Made by a program: the position numbers and the translations under genes. From Mactra quadrangularis (taxonomy: Eukaryota; Mollusca; Bivalvia; Venerida; Mactridae): a stretch of 64,000 nucleotides of DNA. Shown piece by piece: positions 25,601 through 40,600 of this stretch. The stretch covers positions 34,610,887 to 34,674,886 of the forward strand of contig CM046299.1 in NCBI GenBank assembly GCA_025267735.1, in the 5' to 3' direction. The notes below the pieces were generated by a model. That model had not been told where the DNA came from and did not search any database. It was given only the letters and a program-made list of their open reading frames with translations. The stretch's first letter is position 1; the number at the start of each line of letters is the position of its first letter.

Positions 25601-28600
25601 CATACAATGTTGTATGGTACCCTTGAATTGAACACAGTATGGTTAATGCTACATTCTTATATACAATGTATATACCTAGTGTCTGGCTGAGGTATACCAT
25701 TAGGATTCTTCTCTAAGAATTCTGTATGCTGAAATAAAATCATAACACAATATGGAATCTCTTCTTCAATGTTAAACAGGCTGAGCTGTCAAGTGTGTTA
25801 ACAGTTACAACAAAATTTCCACATTTGTAGAAACATGATTGTACAGTATGTCATAATCGGGATTTTTTAAATTTTAAACAGGGATTTGTAACCACATATA
25901 TTTACACCAAATTTCACTGTCATGGCTATTATTTCAGCTCATACAAGTTTAAATTAAGATATTGACATAAAATTTTGTACCAGTACCATTAAAATTAACA
26001 TAAAGGTTAGGAAAACAAGTGTTTCTAGATGATTTTGATGGAATTTATGCTCACATACTGCTTCAGTAAATTATGCATTTTTCCTCTGATTGGCCATTTT
26101 CAGCCCTAATTTACATCACCTAGAGTCATATTTTCAGTCATAATTGCAATACATTTTATGTAAAAAACTTCAGAAACATTCACAAAGTTGCTTGGAAGAC
26201 ATGTACAAAAACATAAATCAAGTTTTAAACTCTGGAATAGTTTGTACAGCCTGCTTCACTCAGTTATAGACAGTGACGACTGTGAATATTAAAAAAAGCA
26301 CTACGCTGCAAATCCCTGTTATAAAAAATCCCTGGTCATAACAACTTTTGAAATATAAAACCAGTACAAACTTTACTAGTCAAATGTTAGGACAGAAAGC
26401 TGTAAAATATATATAACATGAAGAATAACATAATTTTATACAAATACATATGTAATCTGAATTCTACAGTAAATGTACACAAAACAGTGTTAAAACTCTC
26501 TATATTTGTGACATAACTTACTTTACATGAAAACTGTCTAGTGATTGCTGTTCTTTTCATTTTATTTAATATTTCTAAGTAACGTGTAAATCCAACAACA
26601 AGAAGTTTTAGATCAGATATATTTCTTTCTTCATAGATATCACACCTAGAAATATACATAACATTCATAAACAACACATCTAAAATAAAAAATGTTCAAT
26701 TAAGTTTGACTGAGCCTGACATCATAGTTACATATATTGTCACCAATAAAACCAAGCTTTAACAATTATAAATTTGAAATGTATAACACAAATTGTCTTG
26801 ATTTCTAATGTAACTAAGTTCAAAGTGTTCATATAGATATCATTTGTACAACAATGAAAAAACAATAGGGTTAATTAAATAAATATCAAAGATAAATGGG
26901 AATATTGAACTCCTAATTTATCAGATGGACAGTATGTTACAAGTCATGAATGTATAATACATAGTCAGTCCATTGATCTAACATATAGTACAATAATTCA
27001 CTAACATTATCTGAAGATAATAGATAAAAGTTAAATATATAGATATACCTCTCATGACCATCTATTATTTTCTTTGTAGCTGGATTGTTACATGGTAATA
27101 CATAAAATCTGCTTCTCCAAAACTTTAGAGACTGAGTAAACAAAAATAAACATTACTAGACATTATTGTTATGAGAACTTTTAGAGTGAAATTTTGTACC
27201 AATCAAATAACAAGAAAGATAATGTGGGAGCCACATTAAAGCCGGATTTTTCGCTGATGGGGAACATTGAGAAAAGTTTAGGTTATTACAAAAGAAAGTC
27301 ATTTGATGAATTGCTCAGACGGTATACTAAGGGCAATTATGAATCTGGAAGGAAAAAAGAGTTTCAGTCACTATATAAGAATAGGGTTTTGTTGGTATTT
27401 GGCTAAGATGGCATAAAACATGAGAAACTATCAATTAAAAAAATACAAAACTAATGGTATGAAATTGGTGAGTGAATTTTGTTAAAATAAAATCTTGTAT
27501 GGCAAATGGTGACAATGTCAAAACAAAATGGGGGGAAATTGGACTGGAAAATGCCAGTATACTTGCTATTGGAGAGATCCAACATACTGAAAACTTTAAT
27601 GTTAAAAATACTAAGGGAAATAATCCCTAATTAAATCAAGTAGAGTTGTGGTAACTGTCTTATTGTTTTCAACAGATGGTACATGTATGTAATCATTGTA
27701 TGAAATTTCATAAACATCTTACCACAAATGGCAGAGATATCCAACAATTTTAAAACTTTAACATAAAAATTACAAAGGGGAATAATCCATAATTAAGCCA
27801 GGTAGAGTTGCCATTACTGTCTAATTCTTTTCAACAGATGGTAAGTAATCAGTGTATGAAATTTCATAATCATCTAACCACAAACGGCAGAGATATCCAA
27901 CAAATTGAAAACTTTAACGCAAAAATTTAAAAGGGAAATAATCCATAATTAAGCCAGGTAGAGTTGCTGTTACTGTCTTATTCTGTTTATCACATGGTAT
28001 GTTATCATTGTATGAAGTTTCGTAAAGATCTGACAATAAATGCTAGAAATATATGCTAAATTAAAAACTTTATCGCAACTGTTAACAACACCGGACGCAC
28101 GCCCAACCGCCCGCCTGTGTTTCGCTAAACTATTAGCCAAATTTTTTTCATTGAAAAGTCCGGCTAAAAACTGAACATAATTCCAAGTAGAAACTCACAT
28201 TGATTCTGATATTTTAATATTTTACTGGAGTGTCCTCCCTTTTTCATAAACATATAGGTACTCAAAACTATTCAGACTATTTTTATATAAATGGAAATGT
28301 CCAACAAGTGATTCCTGATCAGACATTCTTGTTAAAGTAAATTCTATGAAAACATTATGGGTTTAAAAGATTATTAAAGAGTTAACTTATGATACAGTCA
28401 GTGCATTTTACATTTGATCTAAACAATTGTTTCTCAAGAACACAAACTATATGAGGAGCAGTAGTCCAGAGGTAGGACGCCGGCTTACAGATCGGGAGGT
28501 CCCTGGTTCGCATCCCACCAGGGGCATTGCTGTTTCCTTGGTAAGAAATTTACCTGCGATTACTTCACTCCACCCAGGTGTAAATTGGTACCTGCCAGGA

Positions 28601-31600
28601 CGGTATAATTATGTTGCGCCAATTTCTTGGCTGCACTAATAAGCAGAGTAAAAGACTCCCCAGAAAGATTGATAGATAGATACCAGTAGCTCAATGACCA
28701 GGGGTAATAGCTGAAAAGTTGGTGAAGGTGTGTAAGCATGAAACTTAGACTATAAAATAGCCATTACATTACGTAACATTATATTACATTATATCAAATG
28801 TTGTCTCACCTCCATTAAACCAAAGTCTCCTTCTCCACGTGTACATATATACTGATCTAAATAATTCCAGTTGTAATTTTCTAATTTTTCATTTCTAAAC
28901 TCACTCCATGATACATCATAATTAAAGGAATCAGGAGCTTGAAATCTATATCTATAACTATAACACATCTGTGGATGTGGATGTCTGTAATATAAACATG
29001 TAGAATAAACTATCATCTGTATAAATTATTATAAATATATTGTGTGTTCAGACACAGTCATACAAAAGATACTAGTACATGTATATAATATAATACAATC
29101 TGGTCATACCAATCTAAGTATAAACAGAAAGTTATAATGTTAAAGCTCATTTAGGATAACTTGAGACAAACGACTCAGTCTGTTTTCATATTTAGGACTC
29201 AGGTATTACATAAAACAGGGAGGTCAGCTGATTTTGTGTAATGAAAGTATTAAACATGACTTAATGTGTGGAACGTGTGTTCTCATACTGAATTTAATAC
29301 ATCAAAAACACACTGATAATATTAGATAATGATGTGTACTAAACTTAAATCCACCTGTGTATAAAAATGGTATCATAATTTGTCTCAAGTTATCCTAAAC
29401 GAGCTATAGTATATAGTATATCTTTAGGTTTTATAACTTTATTGCTATCCAAATAACTTCTTTTTTGACATTTTGTCATATCATATTTTGTGTGTAATGT
29501 ATACTCGCTTGAATGTTACGATACATTCCTTTTTATAATTATTTAGATTCAGGACAGTTTTGTAATTGTAAGTATTTTATCTACCATAACATAACCTTCC
29601 AGTGTTGATCATAATTACTAAAAATGTAATTGTAAACAACATCAATAATCTGCACTATAGCTCATTAGGATAACCTAAGACATGGTTTACACAGAATACC
29701 GTTAAGATTTGTCTCAAGTTACCCTAAACGACCTATATGCATGATAATGACATAATAATATGTACAGTTTAAACTTACAACCCCTAGAGGCTTAATGGAC
29801 TTGTTTTTAACTAACCGAGCTATTATTACATTCCAAAACACTTTCTACCAATATGATTTAAACCCGATCTAAAATTTTCGCTCGCCTACTCGCTAATTTA
29901 GATCTGGCCTTTTTCAAACAAAGGTCACGCTCAGGTGACCTTTTCTCATCATAATATTCATGACGAAATTGTTATGATACGTAACTTGTTTACATCGCCT
30001 ACGTCAGGCAATTTGAAATGAGCCGTCCAACCGCAGACTGTCAAAATGTGATTAAGAGTGTTTTCGTCGAGATAATAGCTACGCATTGATTGGTCGACAC
30101 AAAGTTCATCTCGACGTGACCTTCCACGGAGACAGTAGAGATCCTGTACGACAACAACTGACTTTCTACAAGGGGCAAATATTCTATAAGATAACAACAG
30201 AATTCAAGAGCAACAACAATATTTCAATTACAAGCCACCTGGCACACACCAGACAATTTACATTGTTAGCTAAAGTTTATATATGAAATAAATAAATAAA
30301 CATATAGGATCTATACCTTGGTCTGTATCTAGTTACTGTAATGGTTGGTCCAGATAAAGTCAATTTATGAAATATTCTTCCAATACTTAAATACACTTCT
30401 TCCTTCAAGTATATAGAAAGTGTAGCAATCAGTAAATAATCATGATGAATAACAGAGTATCATAGTAGAAACAATCATCAATTATAAATTCTAATGAATT
30501 ATTCTGAATAATGAGTTTTCTCACTAAACTGATGAAGCAGTTTGGTCATTCAGCTTTAAGACGTTGTATGTTAAACATCTGCAAGTTTTACTTTTTTTAT
30601 TGTGTTATGTGAATGGGGTGTAATTTCAATGAAGATTTAGTCAGCATATATTTGTGATGCCTTATATTGTATGAATTAAGTAAATAAGTTCACTCTTATG
30701 TTTATGTATATATTAGTGACATATCAATATACTTTGTATGTTAATACATGGTAGCAGGTTGTTGGTCCCCAAAGGCTTGTAACCAAAATAAAAATATTTC
30801 TGTTTGTTTGTTATAATGCAAGTAATGACCTATCTGAGGGGAAAAGTGAGACTAAATATTAAAGCAACATTCCATTATCATTACAATGTACATGTATATG
30901 TATATGTGATGAGTATTAAATGAGCTTTATTCACCTCATATGTTTGATACTAGATATTATGTGCTTACATATTAGTTACATCATAATCACCTATAATGTT
31001 TACACTTACTTCTCTGTCCTCTCTAGGTCTAGATCTCATTAATCCACCAGACATATGTGATAACTGTGGACTTGTACCCAGTACATACCTCTGAGTTGTA
31101 TGACTCGTACCTAGTATCTGTGGTAAACCTGTAATCTTACTTACTGTTATAAGTTGAAAACCCTGAAATTATTTCACACATACTTCATTAATTATTTTCT
31201 ATTACATAAAGTTTCACACTAACATCATTTATCTGTATATAGAATCTAGATCACAAACACTATATCAGAACTTGACCATAAAAATGTTTTCTACTATTTG
31301 TCATTATCCCACCTATGTCTGTATGAAGTAGGACAGCTTTTAGTCACTGGTGAAGGTATGAGATTATTTGTATTACAAGGTTAAAAGCTTGTTTTCAAGA
31401 CCTATCCTTGGAACATGAATAGAATGATTAAACACTGCATAGGCTGCCTGGCTAGCTCAGTTGGTAGCACACAAGTCTACTGATCGATGGGTCGTGGGTT
31501 TGATTCCCGGGCGGAGCATACTTTCGTGGAGCTTGGTCATGAAATTATTTCTAAGACCATTCTCCCTCCTACTAATGATTTTTAATTATGTAGGGCAGTT

Positions 31601-34600
31601 GTCAGTCACTGACGAAAGTACGCGCTTAGTAGTAGGTTAACAGCTAAATCCAGAGATTTAGCCTTTCCAGGAGGAGTGAGTAGGTTGACTGACTGCCGTT
31701 ATATGACCTATACAATGTGTTGCTACGGCGTAAAAGCAAACAAACAAACAAACACTGCATGAAGTGTGACAGAAAAATATTTTTTGAAGCCAAAAGCAGC
31801 ATAAAATATAGATTACATTTTGAACTACTTATTTTCTAACCAGTTTAGTAACTAATCTTTTAGAAGAATTTAGCAACTACTCAACATAAGGAGGTACATT
31901 GTAGATCACCTTTTTGTTATTAATGTTAAAAGAATCATATAATAACCTTTTGTGACAAGGATTACATATGAAGGGCTAGGTTAGATGTCTAATATCAAAG
32001 CATGGCTACAACCATCATGCAGTGCGATTGGCAAGATATTGAATGTACTATTTCAGACCCTTTTTATATCCTATAATATTAATTAGGGAAAAATATGCGA
32101 TTACTCGGATCGTCACCATTTATTTGAATATTGAAAAATCAATACGAATATTAAACAAGAGCTCCGCTGGGCGGGGCATTATACGCCCGTGTGCAGTCCA
32201 TGCTGTGTTCTATCTCATATAAAGTCCCTGTGACCTTGACCAATGACCCCGGGATCTCAGAATAGGTCCCATTCTTAACAGGAGGGCTATCCAAAGCAAA
32301 GATTTTGAGAACCTAGGTACAGCCATGGTTGATTTATCACCGACACAAAGTTTTCCCATACAAACTTCCAGTGACCTTGACCCTGGGGCCTCAGAACCAA
32401 AAGTTCTCGCCCTTGACCCAAAGAGTATTGATACATAAAATTTGGTGATCTTAGGTAAAGTTGGTTGTTGGACAAGGTTTTTCCTCATGATTTTTCTTTT
32501 GACTTTAACCTTTAACCCAGGGACCTAAAACCAAAGGGGCATATGCTAGACATTAAGGCTACCCTTAAATAAGATTTGGAAAACCTACAATGTAGGTACA
32601 ATTATTATTGAGTTACTGTCCGGAAAATGTTTCAATATGAATTAAGTCCCTGTGACCTTGACTTTTGTCCCTGGGGTTTCCAAATCAAAAGAGAACATCA
32701 AATACCAAAGAGCTATCAACACATTACATCTTGACAAATGGGCTGATCCACATAAAATTTGGTTAACCTAGGTACAGTCATTGTTAAGTTATTGTCCGGA
32801 CAAGGATTGTCCATATGATGCCCCTGTGACCTAGATCTTTGACCCAGTTTTGACCCAAAACCAATTGGGAACATCCTTAACACATGGGCTACCCTCACAT
32901 AAAATTTGGTGAACTAAATTCATTTTACTTATTAAATATAGCTTTATTTCCATGGTTTGCCATTTTGACTTTGTTAACATATTGATTGAACATTTCAAGT
33001 CTCTGCTTGGTAATTTGATATCTTCTGGATGATGGTTTAAACTTGACCCAGGGGCCCCAAAATCAATAGGGAACATCCTTGAAACATGGGCTACTTTCAC
33101 ATGAAATTTGGTGAACTTAAGTGCAGTCATTGTTGATTTACTACACGGACAATGTTTTTCAATATGATGCCCCTGTGACCTTGACCTTTGACCCAGGGGC
33201 CCTAAAACCAATAGGACATAACCATGACACATGGGCTACTCTCACAAAAAATTTAGTGAACCTAGGTACATTGGTTGTTCAGTTATTGTCTGGACAAGGT
33301 TTTTCCATATGATGCCTCTGTGACCTTGACCTTTGGGTCTGGGGCCCCAAAACCTATTGGGAACATCCTTGACACAAGGGCTACATTCACATAAAATTTT
33401 ATGAACCTAGGTACAGTCCTTGTTGAGTTATTGTCCAAACAAGGTTTTTCAATATGATGCCTCTGTGACCTTGACCTTTGACCCAGGAGCCCCAAAACCA
33501 AAAGGGCATATCCTTGTAACAAGGGCTACCCTCACATAGAATTTGATGAACCTAGGTAAATTGGTGGTTCAGTTATTGCCTGCACAAAAGTTTCATTGTT
33601 TGCCATTTTGACTTTATAAACATATTGATAGAACATATGAAGTCACTGCTTGGTAATTTGATATCTTCTGGTTGAAGGTTTATACTTAACCCTGTTTCCC
33701 CAAAACTGATAAGGCACATCCTTGACACATGGGCTACTGTCACATGAAATTTGGTGAACTTAGGTACAGTCATTGTTGAGTAATTACCCAGACAATGTTT
33801 TTCAATATGATATCCCTGTGACCTTGACCTTTGACCAAGGCGCCCCAAAACCAATAGGGCATAACCTTGACACATGGGCTACTTTCACATAAAATTTAGT
33901 GAACCTAGGTACATTGGTTGTTCAGTTATTGTCTGGACAAGGTTTTTCCATATGATGCCTCTGTGACCTTGACCTTTGGGTCTGGGGCCCAAAAACCTAT
34001 TGGGAACATCCTTGACAAAAGGGCTACCTTCACATAAAGTTTTGTGAACCTAGGTACAGTAGTTGATGAGTTATTGTCCAAACAAGGATTTTCAATATGA
34101 TGCCCCTGTGACCTTGACCTTTGACCCAGGAGCCCCAAAACCAATAGGGCATAACCTTTACCCAAGGGCTACCCTCACATAAAATTTGGAGAACCTAGGT
34201 ACATTGGTGGTTCAGTTATTGTCTGGACAAGTGTTTCATTGTTTGCCGTTTTGACTTTATTGATAGAACATTTGAAGTCACAGCTTGGTAATTTGATATC
34301 TTCTGGTTTAAGATTTAAACTTAACCCTGTTTTCCCAAAACTGATAAGGTACGTCAGTCTTTGCGAATACCGTCGGACCGCCGGACATGTCCGGTAAAAA
34401 ATCGGCCGGTCCGACGTGAAAATCAGGATTGACGGACCGAATGTCCGGTAACGTTTTTTTATACCTAACCACGTAATTTTCACAGAGGCGTCATTTTTAT
34501 GCACCGTGCAAAAAGGTTGCAACATCGAGAGAGTTTATCTGCTAAACGCCGTTCCGTTGAAAAAGAACGTTGACAAGGTGATTTCTATAACATTTCTTGA

Positions 34601-37600
34601 GATAATGATTACGTTTATGTATTTTGAAGCGGTCCAAACGTGACTCAAACAATTTAATAAAGTAAATAATGAAAGGAAAAAATCGAGGCCACCAGGTTGA
34701 AGGGAATATATTTTAGGAGGGTTTGAATTTTCTTACTGTAGTCTGATTTTTTCTCATTGGCATTGCCGTGATCGTTAGCTTTGAATATTTAACAGCAGAA
34801 TTTTTTATAATTGATTAATTAGATTATTGGTATGACAAATGCTGACTTATTTGTTGTCTAGTGTAATTTAGTCATAGTTGACTCACGATTTGCTACATTT
34901 ACGGTTCAACTGTTAGGACCATCATATCAGGGATGTAATATAGAATCCCTGATCATATGGATTGTCTTTGTAGCATAACCTGCTTAATTTTAGGACTGCT
35001 TTCATCTTAAATTAAGCATTTGATGATTTAAAAAATCATACAAAATGAAAACCAAGGTTGTTTAATCAGTGGAACTTTACTTTAGAAGTTTTTAAGAGGA
35101 GAAAGTACCTGATAACTTGATTATGTTGCATATGTTTATCTGTTATCATTACTTAATTAGATTACAAAGTATTATTACGTTTTAATAGTTTATATTACAC
35201 GTAATGTTGTGTATATGTTGCAGACTACATCATTGAGAACAAGAACACTTCAGTACACCAGTCAAACTACTACCGGCATAATGGAATCTGATGTTGACGA
35301 TAACATCATTGTAAATGACGAACCATCTTTCGATATATTGTACCAAAGTCAACAAGAAACTGTTTATGATATCTATGATGATGATTATCAATGTGAAGCT
35401 GACTACATGTATATAAAATAACTGTTGAACCTCATACATGATAAATAAAAGGCATTAAATATTCAAGTCTGTGTTATGCCTTTTTTGCTTCATATTTTTT
35501 GGTCTGGTAAACTTTCATTCGGTCTGGTAAAAGTTTGTAGTTTACCAGACCGAATGTCCTGTAAACTTTTTAGCCTATTCGCAAAGACTGGTACATCCTT
35601 GACACATGGGCTACTCTCACATGAAATTTGGTCACCACTTTGGTACAATCATTGTTGAGTAATTATCCAGACAATGTTTTTCAATATGATGCCCCTGTGA
35701 CCTTGACCTTTGACCAAGGTGCCCCAAAACCAATAGGGCATAACCTTGACACATGGGCTACTTTCACGCCAAATTTAGTGAACCTAGGTACATTGGTTGT
35801 TCAGTTATTGTCTGGACAAGGTTTTTCCATATGATGCCTCTGTGACCTTGACTTTTGGGTCTGGGGCCCCAAAACCTATTGGGAACATCCTTGACACAAG
35901 GGCTACCTTCACATGAAATTTTGTGAACCTAGGTACAGTAGTTGATGAGTTATTGTCCAAACAAGGATTTTCAATATGATGCCCCTGTGACCTTGACCTT
36001 TGACCCAGGAGCCCCAAAACCAATAGGGCATAACCTTTACCCAAGGGCTACCCTCACATAAAATTTGGAGAACCTAGGTACATTGGTGGTTCAGTTATTG
36101 TCTGGACAAGTGTTTCATTGTTTGCCGTTTTGACTTTATAAACATATATATGATAGAACATTTGAAGTCACAGCTTGGTAATTTGATATCTTCTGGTTTA
36201 AGATTTAAACTTAACCCTGTTTTCCCAAAACTGATAAGGTACATCCTTGACACATGGGCTACTCTCACATGAAATTTGGTGAACCTAGGTACAGTCATTG
36301 TTGAGTTATTACCCGGACAATGTTTTTCAATATGATGCCACTGTGACCTTGAACTTTGACCCAGGGGCCCCAAAATCAATAGGGCATATTCTTGACACAT
36401 GGGGTACTCTTACATAAAATTTGGTGAACCTAGGTACATTGGTGTTTCAGTTATTGTCTGGACAAAGTTTTTCCATATAATGCCCCTGTGACCTTGACCT
36501 TTGAACCTGGGGCCCCATAAACCTATAGGGCACATCTTTGACACATGGGCTACTCTTACATAAAATTTGGTGAACCTAGGTACAGGCGTTGATGAGTTAT
36601 GGTCCAGACAAGGTTTTTCAATTTGATGTCCCAGTGACCTTGACCTTTGACCCAGGGGCCCCAAAACCGATTGGGAACATCCTTGACACATGGGCTTCTC
36701 TCACATAAAATTTGGTGAACCTAGGTAGATTGGTTGTTAAGTTATTGTCAGGACAAGTTTTTTCCCCATATGATGCCACTGTGACCTTGACCTTTCATGC
36801 AGGGGCCCCAAAACCAATAGGGAACATCTTTGACACATGGGCTACTCTTACATTAAATTTGGTGAACTTAGGTACATTGGTGGTTCAGTTATTGTCCGGA
36901 CAAGTTTTACCTATTTTAAGTCCCAGTGACCTTGACCTTTAACCCTGGGGTCTCAAAATCAATAGGGAACCTCCTTTACCCAAGGGCTATCCACACATAA
37001 AATTTTAGGAACCTAGGTATATCCTTTCTTGAGTTATCATCCGGACAAGCAATTGTCCACGGACGGACAGACGGACGGACAGACGGACAGACGGACAACA
37101 TCATAACATAATACGACCGTTTTTTCAAAACGGGCGTATAAAAATTTCAGCATAAAATGGGCTTTTTCAATTATTGTCACAAAAAGATGTAATTAAAATT
37201 CAGACACAACAAGAAATGTAATGTGGAAACCACATTAAAGCCGGATTTAAACACTTTAAGGCAAAAATTACAATGGGAAATAATCCATAATTAAACCAGG
37301 TAGAGTTGTGGTTACTTTCTAATTCTGTTCATCACATGGTATGTCATCATTGTATTTAGTTTCATTAAGATCTGACAATGGCAGAAATATATGGAAAAGA
37401 AAAACTTTAACACAATTGTTAACGACACTGGATGCCTGCCCACCCGTGTTTTGCTAAGCTATTAACCAAATTTTTTTGTGTTAACGACTCAGGATGCACT
37501 ACCTTCTGGCCACCCGTGTTTCCATAAACTATTAGCTGAATTTTTTCATTGAAAAGTGCGGCTAAAAATCATAATACGAGGTACTGAAAAACTTGGAATC

Positions 37601-40600
37601 TTTTTAAGCAATATAAAAATGAATATTAAATATATATTCGAATATAAATAACGAATATTAAAACATTTAATATGTATTTGTTCCCAGCCCTTATATTAAT
37701 ACAATATAAAATGGTTGACATACTTGAGCTAGCCTCTGAGAGATAAGTTCTCTAAATACCTCCTTCAATGTAAGAGGTTGTTTTCTGTAATATTGTTCAT
37801 CATCATTTCTTGGTCGACTGAAACATTTACATCAAATTATACTCAACAAAAATATTAGGGGCAGGAATATATTAGTGAATGACATTATGAAAATTGGCCA
37901 GTCAGTAAATTTAATATGTATGAATAATTTCCATTACAAAAAAAGATTTTTTTTGGGTTTATAAAAACACCTGATGCATTGAAACAAATACATCAAGGTA
38001 GCAGTGAAACTGTTTTTCACCGTTAAGTAAGACCAGAGCATGACAGGTTGGGTGAGGACTTGATCCTGGTTTATGGAGGCATATTATATAGTGGTCGCAC
38101 TTTACGCAATCAGGAATGGAACTCCAAAAGTTGCAAGATATATAGACAAGATTTTTAATTCCTTAGAGTGTCTTTATACTGGTGCAGTGGCTGTATTTTT
38201 GTTCTTATGGATAAAAAACACACAACCACATAGAGGAAGAGATATAAAATGTTGCCTTGAGGGGCTGGGGATTGTAAGTGTGGACTGAATAGAAATGTCA
38301 CTTCATCTCTATGCAATAGAGAAAATTTAAGGTGCATTCCAGGGCCAAATAACACATACTTGAAACCTCTGATGATGTAGCAAACATGCTTATAAGCTAA
38401 TGAAACTAAATTCCTCAGTTAGGCTTCCGGAAACTCACTTGCAGCTTCAAACACCGATATAAGGAAGTATTTTCTGGTAGAGGTGCTCATGAATACACAC
38501 TATTAACTTTAGTTTGGAAAAGGACTTTGGGCAAACAGCAAGTGTTTATTTTTTGCATTACCCCATCCACCTAGAAAGAACCAAGGATATTTTATGAGTG
38601 GCTTGCTTTTTACTTTTATTTTAATTTTGTCTAAAACCTTTGAACTGTAATGAACATTCAGATAGGATGTTCCCTTGTTACTTTACACTATCGTATGTTT
38701 TGTTTTATAGAATATATGTTTCTTACACAATATTAGATGGTTATTTTCCTGCCCCTTAATTTTGTTGTTGTTGAGTGTATAGTAGAAACAAGACAGACTA
38801 TCAGGATTAACCCTTTAATGGTTGGGCCATAGAAGAAAATTGGCCTTTTTTCACCAAACAAATTGGACAATTTTAATATACTGTTATTTCATTACTAATT
38901 GACAAACAGATATAAAATGTGACCAAATCATTCCCTGGATGATTGTCTTTTAGATAAAAGCCTTTTGATGCCAGATGATATCCATGACAATGCTGGGGCA
39001 GAGTAAAAGAGGCAAAAATTGCAATTTTTAGTATTTTTTAACGCTAATAAAATTGTATATTTTATTCATTTTTGGAAATGAGGTTAAAAATGCTAGTATT
39101 ATCTAAAAAACTGAAAAATGTCACATTGTCACCATTTTGTGTCATTTTCATGCACTCAATAACCCCATTCCCCCCCCCCTATAATAGAGTACTGAGCCAT
39201 CTTCAAACCACAGAGACAGAGGAGTACACATATCCACTCTGTGACTACCAGAGAACCACAGAGACAGAGGAGAACACATATCCACTCTGTGACTACCAGA
39301 GAACCACAGAGACAGAGGAGTACACATATCCACTCTGTGACTACCAGAGAACCACAGAGACAGAGGAGTACACATATCCACTCTGTGACTACCAGAGAAC
39401 CACAGAGACAGAGGAGTACACATATCCACTCTGTGACTACCAGAGAACCACAGAGACAGAGGAGTACACATATCCACTCTGTGACTACCAGAGAACCACA
39501 GATACAGAGGAGTACATATATCCACTCTGTGACTACCAGAGAACCACAGAGACAGAGGAGTACACATATCCACTCTGTGACTACCAGAGAACCACAGAGA
39601 CAGAGGAGTACACATATCCACTCTGTGACTACCAGAGAACCACAGAGACAGAGGAGAACACATATCCACTCTGTGACTACCAGAGAACCACAGAGACAGA
39701 GGAGTACACATATCCACTCTGTGACTACCAGAGAACCACAGAGACAGAGGAGTACACATATCCACTCTGTGACTACCAGAGAACCACAGAGACAGAGGAG
39801 TACATATATCCACTCTGTGACTACCAGAGAACCACAGAGACAGAGGAGTACATATATCCACTCTGTGACTACCAGAGAACCACAGAGACAGAGGAGTACA
39901 CATATCCACTCTGTGACTACCAGAGAACCACAGAGACAGAGGAGTACATATATCCACTCTGTGACTACCAGAGAACCACAGAGACAGAGGAGTACACATA
40001 TCCACTCTGTGACTACCAGAGACTTCTTTTGATGAGGCAACTTTTCGTAAGTAAATTTCACTTAAAATGTTTTTTTAAATCCCCTGTCAACCATTTTGAA
40101 GGAGTCAGGACATGTTAAAACACAGGAATGACCAGTAAAGGTTCAACATATATTACAGTAGATAGCAGACTGACCAACAACAATTAAAAGCATTTTCCCT
40201 TCTTATATTTTCTCCCATGATATTTGAATGATAATCATAATTAAGAAGTTTTATTTAAGAAAGTATCAACATTGGTTTCACATAACATTGGATAAGATGT
40301 TACATGTTTTGAGAAACAACACAGATTAGTATTTACATAAGTTTTTTTTTTAAATCTCTGTAGTGGGCCTATAAGGAAAAGAAGATAACTTACTTTAAAT
40401 AGAAATCAGAGTTGACATCATCAGGTAATAAACTATAATCTGACACAACATAATCATTATGTAGACTTATATTATCAGGAAAATAATCAGTTGTGATAGG
40501 TAGTGATGCAGGCATTGTTAGTGACTTCCAATCTACACCTATAAATACATAGATTGAACCATTATGGTCACTAAATCAATCACTGATGTTTAGAATTCAT

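Noticed and set aside
32210..36942. Many minus- and plus-strand frames of 60-130 codons with shared [13 protein letters not shown] text
   Set aside because: They are translations of the ~145-base tandem unit; the same text recurs with each repeat and has no start or domain.
38073..38355. Short frames on both strands with hydrophobic stretches
   Set aside because: No splice sites, conserved motif or codon pattern; intronic.
39072..40118. Overlapping reading frames of 263-348 codons on both strands
   Set aside because: All are the 48-base minisatellite read in different frames; no splice or start context, and inside a DEPDC5 intron.
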